A stretch of DNA of 12,264 nucleotides from Candidatus Pacearchaeota archaeon (GTDB taxonomy: Archaea > Nanobdellota > Nanobdellia > Pacearchaeales > GW2011-AR1). A program made the position numbers and the translations under genes. Below the pieces are notes generated by a model. It had not been told where the DNA came from. It made no database searches and saw only the letters and a list, made by a program, of their open reading frames with translations. The stretch covers positions 1 to 12,264 of the forward strand of contig JAUYJY010000023.1 of NCBI GenBank assembly GCA_030699205.1. Reading direction: 5' to 3'. Positions 1-5,183 of this stretch are shown here, piece after piece; position 1 is the stretch's first letter; each line of letters starts with the position of its first letter.

Positions 1-139
1 TATAGCAGAAAACAAAATATAGATAATTCTGATAATTGGAACACTATTTGTCCAGAATTCTCTATCTGTACAATTCTGAAAACAATTGTGCTAATCAACA
101 GAATTGTCCATATTTTGAACAGTTTTTTGTTCTTCCGCT
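1..139. repeat. Terminal direct repeat, left copy
   Basis: This stretch recurs at 12126-12264 with a single difference (A at position 11, G at 12136), so 12-139 is identical over 128 bp. It contains a 9-bp inverted repeat (ACAATTCTG at 70-78 against CAGAATTGT at 99-107), a palindrome ACAATTGT at 82-89 and a 5-bp stem GAACA/TGTTC at 117-132. No coding frame stands out. The right copy runs to the last base and the left copy starts at the first, so the true repeat may be longer. It is either a dispersed repeat that broke the assembly or the closure of a circular molecule. The single-copy core genes in between favour the former. Confidence 0.85.
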
Positions 140-140
140 A

Positions 141-185
141 ATAGTCTAAGACAAATAAAGTTCAATTATAAATGTCTTAGACTAT
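141..185. repeat. Perfect 13-bp inverted repeat after the terminal repeat
   Basis: ATAGTCTAAGACA (141-153) is matched by TGTCTTAGACTAT (173-185) with a 19-nt AT-rich spacer. A smaller inverted repeat follows (ATTAATC at 215-221, GATTAAT at 228-234). It lies immediately beyond the last base shared with the right-hand repeat, so it may belong to the same element. Possible roles are a protein-binding palindrome, a transcript hairpin or an element terminus. The rest of 186-278 shows nothing recognisable. Confidence 0.6.
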
Positions 186-278
186 AACATTGATGCTTGT
201 TAAAATTCAAAGACATTAATCTGCTTTGATTAATTGAAGGGATTTTGTTAAAAATATTTTGAAGGAGTTGATAGGAGT

Positions 279-845
279 TTAACTTCCACTCGTTGAGGGG
301 TCTTTAAAAATTATTGGTTTCTTTTGAACTCCCCATTTATCCCAGTGGATTGAAGTTTCAAGGTTGTGTTTTCTTGGGGCTTTTATTTTTCCCTTTTCTT
401 TTCCAATGGGTAGAATTGCTTCAACATCATATTTTTCAGGGATTTTTAGAGTGGATTTTATTTGCTCTTCTGAAAACGCACCAATCCAACAACTTGCAAG
501 TTTCATATCTGTTATTTTAAGGAGAAAATTTTCTATTGCCGCGCCAGCTTGTTGTTTTGAATATTTTATTCCTAATTTATCATAGTGATTTTCTAATTTT
601 TTTGTTTCTGCACAGACAACTACTATATAGGGCGCATCAGCAATCCATGTCTGCTGGGATGATTTGGCTAATTGATTTTTATTTTCCTGATCTGAGACGA
701 TTATAAACTGCAGGTTATTTATATTTCCTGCAAAAGGAGCTTGATTTGCTGCGTCAATTGCCTCGAGGACCATATCCCAAGATACCTTTTTGTCTGAAAA
801 TTTTCTTATTGAGCGCCTTTTTTCTATTGCATCCTGCAGTTTCAT
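279..845 (-). CDS. Nitroreductase family FMN-dependent oxidoreductase
   Basis: This 188-residue protein fits the nitroreductase fold, in which a homodimer binds FMN and reduces nitro, quinone or other substrates with NAD(P)H. Visible landmarks are the N-terminal RRSIRKF (10-16), which contributes FMN phosphate contacts, the APFAGNINNLQF segment (36-47), the AGAAIENFLL helix (100-109) and the LASCWIGAF segment (116-124), followed by EEQIKSTLKIPE, typical of the family. The length is normal for the short archaeal members. The substrate cannot be told from sequence. The ATG at 845 lies about 25 nt from a TATA box and has no Shine-Dalgarno, so the mRNA is probably leaderless. It is the last gene of the minus-strand run, separated from mnmA by 294 bp of repeats, so it is probably transcribed independently. 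Confidence 0.9.
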   Translation of the reverse strand: MKLQDAIEKRRSIRKFSDKKVSWDMVLEAIDAANQAPFAGNINNLQFIIVSDQENKNQLAKSSQQTWIADAPYIVVVCAETKKLENHYDKLGIKYSKQQAGAAIENFLLKITDMKLASCWIGAFSEEQIKSTLKIPEKYDVEAILPIGKEKGKIKAPRKHNLETSIHWDKWGVQKKPIIFKDPSTSGS

Positions 846-866
846 GGTATTTTAAAGCAAGAGAGG

Positions 867-874
867 TATAAAAA
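867..874 (-). promoter_or_regulatory. TATA box of the nitroreductase gene
   Basis: On the minus strand this reads TTTTTATA, 22-29 nt upstream of the ATG at 845. That is the spacing expected for transcription starting at or very near the start codon. Confidence 0.55.
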
Positions 875-895
875 TTTACTTATTGGTTATGTCTG

Positions 896-950
896 AGTTG
901 CTGATGCAGATGAATGCAACTTAGAGCACAAGAGGATTGCTTACTCTTGC
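896..950. repeat. 55-bp two-hairpin repeat, copy 1
   Basis: This is 52/55 identical to 5022-5076. Read on the plus strand it can form two hairpins: AGTTGC (896-901) with GCAACT (916-921), and CAAGAG (929-934) with CTCTTG (944-949). All three differences from copy 2 fall in loops or the linker. It lies upstream of the nitroreductase TATA box, while copy 2 lies upstream of aIF1A. No protein is evident. It is a small dispersed structured element of unknown function. Confidence 0.75.
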
Positions 951-990
951 CCAAAATTTCAAGACGGAACTAGAAGGTCTTTTAGATTTT

Positions 991-1168
991 ATTGTTTCTT
1001 AATACACCAAGGTCTTGCCTTGTGGATAAAAACTCTGAAATAAAACTATACAAACAAAAGTTATCACCATACGACGTTTAACATCATAACCTGACTTGGT
1101 TCTACGTTTATCTAATAATTTCTAACTTCTCCAGATATACTATGCTCTTAGCCTAGGGTTCTTTATTT
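991..1168. repeat. 178-bp dispersed repeat, copy 1 (mnmA 3' end)
   Basis: This copy aligns without gaps to 2790-2967 at a fixed offset of 1799 with 9 differences (about 95% identity). It covers the 3' flank of mnmA and its last eight or nine codons, so the MnmA stop codon lies inside it. A small hairpin (CAAGG-TCTTG-CCTTG) sits near the left end, and ACGTTTA occurs twice. No terminal inverted repeats or transposase were found. On the minus strand a 36-residue open stretch exists in both copies, but it lacks a convincing start signal. Confidence 0.85.
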
Positions 1169-2285
1169 CTCCACCGCCCAAGATGCGGGAGTTTTTGTAA
1201 ATTACTGCGGACTGGCCTTCTGCAATGCCTTGTATTGGATTTCTTAATTGGCAGAAAAGTTTATTTTTTAATTTTATTATTTTTGATGGGATTAAATCTC
1301 CCTGATGTCTTATACGTATTTTGCAGTCCAATGGGAATTTATTTTTTGATATTGGAGTGATAAATTGTGAATTTATGATTTGGAAATTTTGTTTCTTTAA
1401 TTCAGGGCTTCCTTCGGGTGCAACTATTAATTCGTTCTTTTTTATGTTTTTATCTGCAATATAAATTTTTTTCTTTACCTCGTTTCTGAATTCTTTATTT
1501 ATTGTTATTCCCTCATCTTCTCTTATTCTTTCTCCGATAGTATAATATTGCATTCCGTTATGTGTGCCTACAACCTTGCCTTTTGTGTCTTTTATTTTTC
1601 CGAATTTTTGTTTTAGTTTCTGTTTTAGAAATGATTTCATATTGATTTTGCCAACAAAACAAATCCCCTTACTGCTTTTTTTGTTATAATTTGGAAATTT
1701 ATTTTTTAGGGCGATATTTCTTACTTCTTCTTTTGTTAAATCAGACAATGGGAAGAGGGTATGGGATAAATCCTCTTGAGTTAAGGTGTATAGGAAGTAT
1801 GACTGGTCTTTGTGTTTGTCTTTTGGAATATTTAAAGAGTAATAATTTCTTTTTTTTGTTTTTTTGATATAATGTCCTGTTGCTATGAAATCGCATTTCA
1901 TTTTTTTTGCTTCTTTCCACAGCAATGGAAATTTTATTATTTTGTTGCATAATGAATCCGGGTTTGGAGTTAGGCCTTCCCCATAGGATTTGAACATAGG
2001 CTTGATTACATATTTATTATATGGTTTTTCAAAGTTTAGAATTTTTAAAGGGATGTTTAATATTGAAGCGATTCTCTGTGCATCTTTTTTGTCTTCTATA
2101 TAGGAGCATTCTCCGGTGAGCTTGTTTTTTGTTTCTGAAAAGTTTATCATAAAGGCGGCAATAACCTCGTAGCCTTGTTGTTTAAGGAGTAACGCAGAAA
2201 CTGCAGAATCTACTCCTCCCGACAGACCAACTAAAACTTTTCCCTTTAATTTATTGTGTCGTATTCTTTGTATTTTCTTATCCAT
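1140..2285 (-). CDS. mnmA: tRNA-specific 2-thiouridylase MnmA
   Basis: MnmA adenylates U34 of tRNA-Lys, -Glu and -Gln and replaces O2 with sulfur. Visible in the 381-residue reading are the PP-loop SGGVDS (22-27), TPNPDSLCN with the first catalytic Cys at 113, ATGHY (135-139), KDQSYFLYTL (159-168), GICFVG with the second catalytic Cys at 209, and the C-terminal LGGGEI. The open frame continues upstream to 2375, but that part overlaps the preceding gene and does not look like MnmA. I therefore place the start at the ATG of MDKKIQ (2283-2285), a 40-nt overlap with the upstream gene that suggests coupled translation. The last residues (KNPRLRA) come from the 178-bp repeat and lie outside the conserved core. 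MnmA is chiefly bacterial and organellar, so acquisition from bacteria is likely. No sulfur-relay genes are visible here. Confidence 0.92.
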   Translation of the reverse strand: MDKKIQRIRHNKLKGKVLVGLSGGVDSAVSALLLKQQGYEVIAAFMINFSETKNKLTGECSYIEDKKDAQRIASILNIPLKILNFEKPYNKYVIKPMFKSYGEGLTPNPDSLCNKIIKFPLLWKEAKKMKCDFIATGHYIKKTKKRNYYSLNIPKDKHKDQSYFLYTLTQEDLSHTLFPLSDLTKEEVRNIALKNKFPNYNKKSSKGICFVGKINMKSFLKQKLKQKFGKIKDTKGKVVGTHNGMQYYTIGERIREDEGITINKEFRNEVKKKIYIADKNIKKNELIVAPEGSPELKKQNFQIINSQFITPISKNKFPLDCKIRIRHQGDLIPSKIIKLKNKLFCQLRNPIQGIAEGQSAVIYKNSRILGGGEIKNPRLRA

Positions 2286-2749
2286 TTGTCTATTCTTTCT
2301 CCCTTGGAGGTGTAAGTTGTCTTGTCCCAAAATTCTCCAAATTCTTTGCTGATATGATATGCTGCTTCTCTGCACAGGATGAAGTAAGTCTTGTTTGGAT
2401 TATATCCTTTTTTATCGATTAAAACCGAATAATCTATAGATATAAATGCTTTTCCAAGATTTTTATTTGTTTTAAAGTGATATACCTGAGCTTCCTCAAA
2501 ATTATACCAATCTTCTCTTTCTTTTATTTCCGCAAGTTCTTTTTCATTAACTTTGAAGAAAACTGCATTGCATTTTGATTTTTTTTCTTTTTTTAAATTT
2601 AAGATATCTGATTTTAAATTAATTTCTTGAATGTTAAATATTCTTCTGAAGTTTTTTATTTTTACAGGGATAAATCTTTTGTTTTTACAGGATTCTATTA
2701 GTGATGTGTGGCTCATTAAACTGCCGTAGCCAATCATATTGTATTTCAT
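2246..2749 (-). CDS. Gamma-glutamylcyclotransferase (GGCT/AIG2)-like protein
   Basis: This 167-residue protein begins MKYNMIGYGSLM, the YGS glycine loop typical of the GGCT/AIG2-like fold (residues 8-10). A Glu in the IKEREDWY segment (about residue 79) matches the acidic catalytic residue that follows the first sheet in this superfamily. Family members convert gamma-glutamyl amino acids or gamma-glutamylamines to 5-oxoproline, but many microbial members have unknown substrates, so the reaction is unassigned. The C-terminal third is Lys/Tyr-rich and diverged. The start at 2749 is the first ATG, with an AT-rich TATA-like sequence 22-29 nt upstream. The 3' end overlaps mnmA by 40 nt, so the two genes form a probable operon. 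Confidence 0.75.
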   Translation of the reverse strand: MKYNMIGYGSLMSHTSLIESCKNKRFIPVKIKNFRRIFNIQEINLKSDILNLKKEKKSKCNAVFFKVNEKELAEIKEREDWYNFEEAQVYHFKTNKNLGKAFISIDYSVLIDKKGYNPNKTYFILCREAAYHISKEFGEFWDKTTYTSKGERIDKWIRKYKEYDTIN

Positions 2750-2770
2750 AGGTATCTAACGAAATATAGC

Positions 2771-2778
2771 TATTTATT
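2771..2778 (-). promoter_or_regulatory. Probable TATA box of the GGCT-mnmA operon
   Basis: The minus strand reads AATAAATA, 22-29 nt before the ATG at 2749. It lies in a short TTTATTC-type tandem tract (about 2772-2791), so the low complexity makes the call tentative. Confidence 0.4.
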
Positions 2779-2789
2779 CTTTATTCTTT

Positions 2790-2967
2790 ATTGTTCCTTA
2801 ATACACCAAGGTCTTGTCTTGGGGATAAAAACTCTGAAATAAAACTATACAAACAAAAGTTATTGCCATACGACGTTTAACATCATAACCTGACTTGGTT
2901 CTACGTTTATCTAATAATTTCTAACTTCTCCAGATATACTCTGCTCTTGGCATAGGGTTCTTCATTT
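2790..2967. repeat. 178-bp dispersed repeat, copy 2 (SET gene 3' end)
   Basis: This is the second copy of the element at 991-1168 (9 differences, no gaps). It begins at the last few bases of the SET gene, whose stop codon (2962-2964) is inside it, and fills most of the 212-bp gap to the GGCT-like gene. Both copies lie in the same orientation immediately 3' of a minus-strand gene, which would fit a 3'-end or transcript-processing role, or an insertion preference. The internal hairpin is CCAAG-GTCTTGT-CTTGG here. Confidence 0.85.
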
Positions 2968-3438
2968 TTGCATTTTTGGCCAGAGTTTTTTATCAAGAAT
3001 GTATCCCATACAATTTGGAGAATTACATTTGCACGGATAGTCTTTGTATTCTTCAAGACCAAATCCATAGTTAAATGAAAGTTCCTCGCCAATATTTATT
3101 TTTCTTTTTGAAACAACCCATATTTCTTTATCATCTATTATTTCTGTTTCGCAGTTGGGATTACAGGAGTGATTTATATATTTTGCAGTATTTTTGGGAA
3201 CATCTCCGTTGATATCGTATTTTTTATTTAAATCAAATAAGTAGACTTCTCCCTTTGTTTTGTCTTTAGATGCTTTTTTAAGGGTCTGCAGGAATATTTT
3301 ATCTGATTGTTTTTTCGTTATTTTTTCTCCAACATATTCTATTATTCTTTTGTTTTTTAATATCTCTTTTTTTGCGAAGATACCTCTTCCATGAATTGAA
3401 GAACCCTTTATTAATATTAAGCCATGATTTTCTTTCAT
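2962..3438 (-). CDS. SET-domain protein lysine methyltransferase with post-SET zinc motif
   Basis: A compact SET protein that uses S-adenosylmethionine to methylate protein lysines. Counting from the upstream in-frame ATG at 3444, motifs are SIHGRGIFAKKEI (16-28), IEYVGE (35-40), YINHSCNPNC (89-98; SAM binding and pseudoknot), GEELSFNYG (119-127; catalytic Tyr 126) and a post-SET CxCxxxxC at Cys138/140/145. With Cys98 these could bind zinc, as in SUV39/SET1/SET2-type enzymes. There is no pre-SET domain. I place the start at the second ATG (3436-3438, 158 aa) because the TATA box at 3461-3468 predicts transcription starting at about that base. The 3' end enters the 178-bp repeat. It is encoded divergently from tRNA-Asn and, beyond it, a very basic ARKST-containing peptide that is a candidate substrate. 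Confidence 0.92.
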   Translation of the reverse strand: MKENHGLILIKGSSIHGRGIFAKKEILKNKRIIEYVGEKITKKQSDKIFLQTLKKASKDKTKGEVYLFDLNKKYDINGDVPKNTAKYINHSCNPNCETEIIDDKEIWVVSKRKINIGEELSFNYGFGLEEYKDYPCKCNSPNCMGYILDKKLWPKMQK

Positions 3439-3460
3439 AGGCATTTACAATTGATATTGG

Positions 3461-3468
3461 TTTTTAAA
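3461..3468 (-). promoter_or_regulatory. TATA box of the SET gene
   Basis: The minus strand reads TTTAAAAA. Counting about 25 nt downstream puts the transcription start near 3440, supporting a leaderless mRNA beginning at the ATG at 3438. Confidence 0.5.
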
Positions 3469-3502
3469 GTTAATTGAGGATTTTTTAGAAAGGATAGCAA
3501 TC

Positions 3503-3510
3503 TTTAAATA
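3503..3510 (+). promoter_or_regulatory. TATA box of tRNA-Asn
   Basis: A clear TTTAAATA, 24 nt before the first base of the tRNA. It shares the 95-bp divergent promoter region with the SET gene. Confidence 0.75.
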
Positions 3511-3533
3511 ACAAATTTTTATTCTATTGGAAA

Positions 3534-3607
3534 GGCCCGGTAGCTCAGTTGGTTAGAGCACACGGCTGTTAACCGTGGGGTCGGAGGTTCAAGTCCTCCC
3601 CGGGCCG
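3534..3607 (+). tRNA. tRNA-Asn (GUU)
   Basis: A complete cloverleaf. The acceptor GGCCCGG (3534-3540) pairs with CCGGGCC (3600-3606), with discriminator G3607. The D stem is GCTC/GAGC (3543-3546, 3556-3559). The anticodon stem CACGG/CCGTG (3561-3565, 3573-3577) has loop CTGTTAA, giving anticodon GTT (3568-3570), which reads AAC/AAU. The T arm GGAGG-TTCAAGT-CCTCC spans 3583-3599. There is no intron and CCA is not encoded. A TATA box lies upstream and a T6 run at 3608-3613 directly downstream can end transcription. Confidence 0.97.
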
Positions 3608-3613
3608 TTTTTT
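3608..3613 (+). terminator. T-run terminator of tRNA-Asn
   Basis: A TTTTTT tract directly follows the mature 3' end, the usual archaeal RNA polymerase termination signal. Confidence 0.55.
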
Positions 3614-3860
3614 GTTCTTGATTGAGAGTTGTGTGATTTATTGTTTGATCTCATGCTGGGAGTTTGGGGGAACAAACATGTTGATGTCAAGGAACTTCGA
3701 AATTTAAGAGTTTCAAACAAACACAAAAAACTTTTTGATATGTAAACTTGTGATTATTATTTTTTATTATTAAATTGTTATTCTTTCATATATTTTTTCC
3801 CGACGTGGAAATCAATTGCATAATTTTTTGTTCTTTTGTTTTTTGTTTGTTTTTAGAAAG
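3614..3860. other. Intergenic stretch without a supported gene
   Basis: This stretch is mostly AT-rich. The only open frame is 30 codons on the plus strand (ATG at 3653 to TAA at 3745) with no ribosome-binding site or promoter. It also holds a weak GTTTG...CAAAC inverted repeat around 3642-3702. Nothing here supports an RNA or protein gene. Confidence 0.5.
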
Positions 3861-3869
3861 TTTTAAATA
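3861..3869 (+). promoter_or_regulatory. Strong TATA/BRE promoter of the basic-peptide gene
   Basis: TTTTAAATA is preceded by the purine-rich AGAAAG, a good BRE-like context. Initiation about 25 nt downstream falls near 3890, giving a short leader that carries the Shine-Dalgarno. Confidence 0.75.
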
Positions 3870-3892
3870 CATCTTTTGTCTTTTTCTATACA

Positions 3893-3900
3893 GAGGTGAT
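3893..3900 (+). promoter_or_regulatory. Shine-Dalgarno of the basic-peptide gene
   Basis: GAGGTGAT is an eight-base match to the complement of the archaeal 16S rRNA 3' end. It sits 4 nt before the ATG at 3905 and is the strongest ribosome-binding site in the window, which decides the start and suggests high expression. Confidence 0.8.
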
Positions 3901-3904
3901 TTCA

Positions 3905-4045
3905 ATGGTAGTTAGAAGAAAAGCAGCAACACGAAGAAGAACAACTGCAAGAAGAGCAACAACAAGAAAGACTGCACGAAAAGCGACGACAAGAAGGACC
4001 GCTGCAAGAAAATCTACACGAAAAAGAGCTACAAGGAGAAGATAA
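3905..4045 (+). CDS. 46-aa Arg/Lys/Thr/Ala peptide, histone-tail/H1-like nucleoid protein candidate
   Basis: Translation gives 46 residues made almost only of Arg (17), Thr (11), Ala (9) and Lys (5), with one Ser, two Val and Met, and no acidic residue. The sequence is built from loose repeats of the type TRRTAARK, as in protamine- and H1-tail-like DNA-compacting proteins. Near the C terminus TAARKSTRKR contains ARKST, the residues around Lys9 of eukaryotic histone H3. TARKATT occurs earlier. A TATA box, a near-perfect Shine-Dalgarno and a hairpin/T-tract terminator frame the gene, so it is surely expressed despite its size. It most likely binds nucleic acid (DNA or rRNA). A free-standing ribosome-associated basic peptide is the main alternative. 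The divergent SET methyltransferase about 470 bp away could modify it (inference). Confidence 0.85.
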   Translation: MVVRRKAATRRRTTARRATTRKTARKATTRRTAARKSTRKRATRRR

Positions 4046-4075
4046 ATTCTCCTTAATTTTTATTTAATTTTTTTA
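4033..4075 (+). terminator. Hairpin plus T-tract at the end of the basic-peptide gene
   Basis: AAGGAGAA (4033-4040) pairs perfectly with TTCTCCTT (4047-4054) around a 6-nt loop that includes the stop codon. T-rich runs follow, including TTTTT and TTTTTTT. It looks like an intrinsic-type terminator between two convergent genes. Confidence 0.65.
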
Positions 4076-4089
4076 AAATTTGTTTTAAT

Positions 4090-4575
4090 TTATCTTTTTT
4101 TCTTTTTTGTGTTTATTCTTTCTAAGTATTTGTAGGCGTTTGTTTGTTTTGATCCTCTTATAATATTTGTTATTGCAGTTGTCGCATTTTTAATATTTTC
4201 TGCATGACCTATTAATCCGACAATATTATCCTGAATTTTTATTTTGCATCCGCTTATCTCTTCTAATGTATTTTTTGTTTTTCCACGTGTGCCTATTAAT
4301 CTTCCTCTTACTACTAAAAGATTTTTTCTTCTTGTATGGTCTTTGATATTTATTGTTTCAAAAGTTATTTCGTTTTCAAGAATTAACAATGCTGTTTCTG
4401 CAGAAAATCCGAGGTTTATTGCTTCAAATATTAAAGAGGCTTGATATTCGTCTAAAGATTCTCCTTCGAATAAGACGTCACATTTATCAAATCTTATCTT
4501 TATATTCAGTTTCTTTTCAAGTTTTCTTTTACTTCTTTTTATTTCTTTTATTCTTTTAGCTTGGATGGATATCAT
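4090..4575 (-). CDS. KH-domain ribosome biogenesis protein, Dim2/Pno1 (Krr1-like) family
   Basis: This 161-residue protein has two KH domains. The first (about 1-75, including KLNIKIRFDKCDVLFEG) lacks a canonical GxxG loop. The second (about 84-140) carries GRLIGTRGKTKNTLEEISGCKI with the GTRG loop at 95-98. This arrangement is that of archaeal Dim2/Pno1, which binds the 3' end of pre-16S rRNA and partners with aIF2-alpha and the Nob1 nuclease. A Lys-rich tail ends the protein. It starts 5 nt after the aIF1A stop codon, so it is translated from the aIF1A mRNA. In many archaea a Rio1 kinase gene lies between these two genes, and it is absent here. Confidence 0.85.
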   Translation of the reverse strand: MISIQAKRIKEIKRSKRKLEKKLNIKIRFDKCDVLFEGESLDEYQASLIFEAINLGFSAETALLILENEITFETINIKDHTRRKNLLVVRGRLIGTRGKTKNTLEEISGCKIKIQDNIVGLIGHAENIKNATTAITNIIRGSKQTNAYKYLERINTKKKKR

Positions 4576-4580
4576 TATGA

Positions 4581-4946
4581 TTAGAATTCATCTTTTATTG
4601 TATTTAACAAACCTTTCTTATTTAATATAGTTATTTCAATTGGCCTGTATTTGTAGATTATATCTCCTTTGCCATCGTCAAATTCCCAAGGAATAATAAT
4701 CACAATGTCTTTTGGTCTTAGCCAGAGTCTTCTCCTGTATCTTCCAGGCACTCTGCAATTTCTTACTTTTCCATCTGTGGATTTTATATCCATTCTGTTT
4801 CCGCCAAATCTTTGAACAATTCTTCCAATAAGCTCTTTTCCTCTTGGCAGGCGAATACGTGTGGGTATTGGTTCTTCGGAGTTTTCCGAAATATTTTCTT
4901 CATATTTTACTTCTTCGAAATCTCCGAAGTCATTCTGGTTTTCCAT
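4581..4946 (-). CDS. Translation initiation factor aIF1A
   Basis: This 121-residue protein has the S1/IF1-type OB fold from about residue 28: RIRLPRGKELIGRIVQRFGGNRMDI, followed by DGKVRNCRVPGRYRRRLWLRPKDIVIIIPWEF and DIIYKYRP, all hallmarks of aIF1A/eIF1A. The factor binds the A site of the small subunit and promotes scanning-type or leaderless initiation. The N terminus carries an acidic 26-residue extension (ENQNDFGDFEEVKYEEN...) that is longer than usual. A TATA box at 4968-4974 places transcription initiation at the ATG at 4946, so the mRNA seems leaderless. It is co-transcribed with the KH protein gene. Confidence 0.95.
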   Translation of the reverse strand: MENQNDFGDFEEVKYEENISENSEEPIPTRIRLPRGKELIGRIVQRFGGNRMDIKSTDGKVRNCRVPGRYRRRLWLRPKDIVIIIPWEFDDGKGDIIYKYRPIEITILNKKGLLNTIKDEF

Positions 4947-4967
4947 GATTATTCTTGGAAATTAGGT

Positions 4968-4974
4968 CTTTTAA
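4968..4974 (-). promoter_or_regulatory. TATA box of the aIF1A-KH operon
   Basis: The minus strand reads CCTTAAAAGACC around this position, 22-28 nt from the aIF1A ATG. This predicts a leaderless transcript. Confidence 0.55.
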
Positions 4975-5021
4975 GGTTTGGGGTTTTTGATTTTCTGATA
5001 ATCTGCGAGTGATTGTGTAGA

Positions 5022-5076
5022 AGTTGCTGATGCAGATGGATGCAACTTCGAGCACAAGAGAATTGCTTACTCTTGC
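5022..5076. repeat. 55-bp two-hairpin repeat, copy 2
   Basis: This is 52/55 identical to 896-950. Stems are AAGTTGC (5021-5027) with GCAACTT (5042-5048), and CAAGAG (5055-5060) with CTCTTG (5070-5075). It sits between DUF424 and aIF1A, upstream of the aIF1A TATA box. Confidence 0.75.
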
Positions 5077-5112
5077 AATTCTCTGTGTAGAGAAATCCAT
5101 AAAAGATTTCTC
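5057..5112. other. Two further perfect hairpins in the DUF424-aIF1A intergenic region
   Basis: AGAGAATTGC (5057-5066) pairs with GCAATTCTCT (5075-5084) over an 8-nt loop. This 10-bp stem is exclusive to copy 2 and competes with the CAAGAG/CTCTTG stem. Next, GAGAAATC (5090-5097) pairs with GATTTCTC (5105-5112) over a 7-nt loop. The dense array of stems suggests a structured transcript (terminator/processing region of the DUF424 mRNA, or a small RNA) on either strand. Confidence 0.5.
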
Positions 5113-5183
5113 ATGCATTCAAATCTAAAAAATAAAACGAGAGGGACTTTTTGATAATAATGAATAGAAATTTTGAGTGGAGT

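Noticed and set aside
991..1168. Insertion sequence or CRISPR interpretation of the repeats
   Set aside because: No transposase, terminal inverted repeats, target duplications or regular repeat-spacer spacing are visible.
2286..2375. N-terminal 30-residue extension of the MnmA frame
   Set aside because: It overlaps the GGCT-like gene, has no MnmA-like content, and the ATG at 2285 gives a normal N terminus shortly before SGGVDS.
2907..3092. 61-codon minus-strand frame across the SET 3' end
   Set aside because: It is out of frame with the SET domain and ends in the 178-bp repeat.
3653..3745. 30-codon plus-strand frame after tRNA-Asn
   Set aside because: No Shine-Dalgarno, no TATA box at a suitable distance and no recognisable sequence.
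4930..5118. 62-codon minus-strand frame between DUF424 and aIF1A
   Set aside because: It runs through the hairpin repeat and into the aIF1A start, without a promoter or family resemblance.
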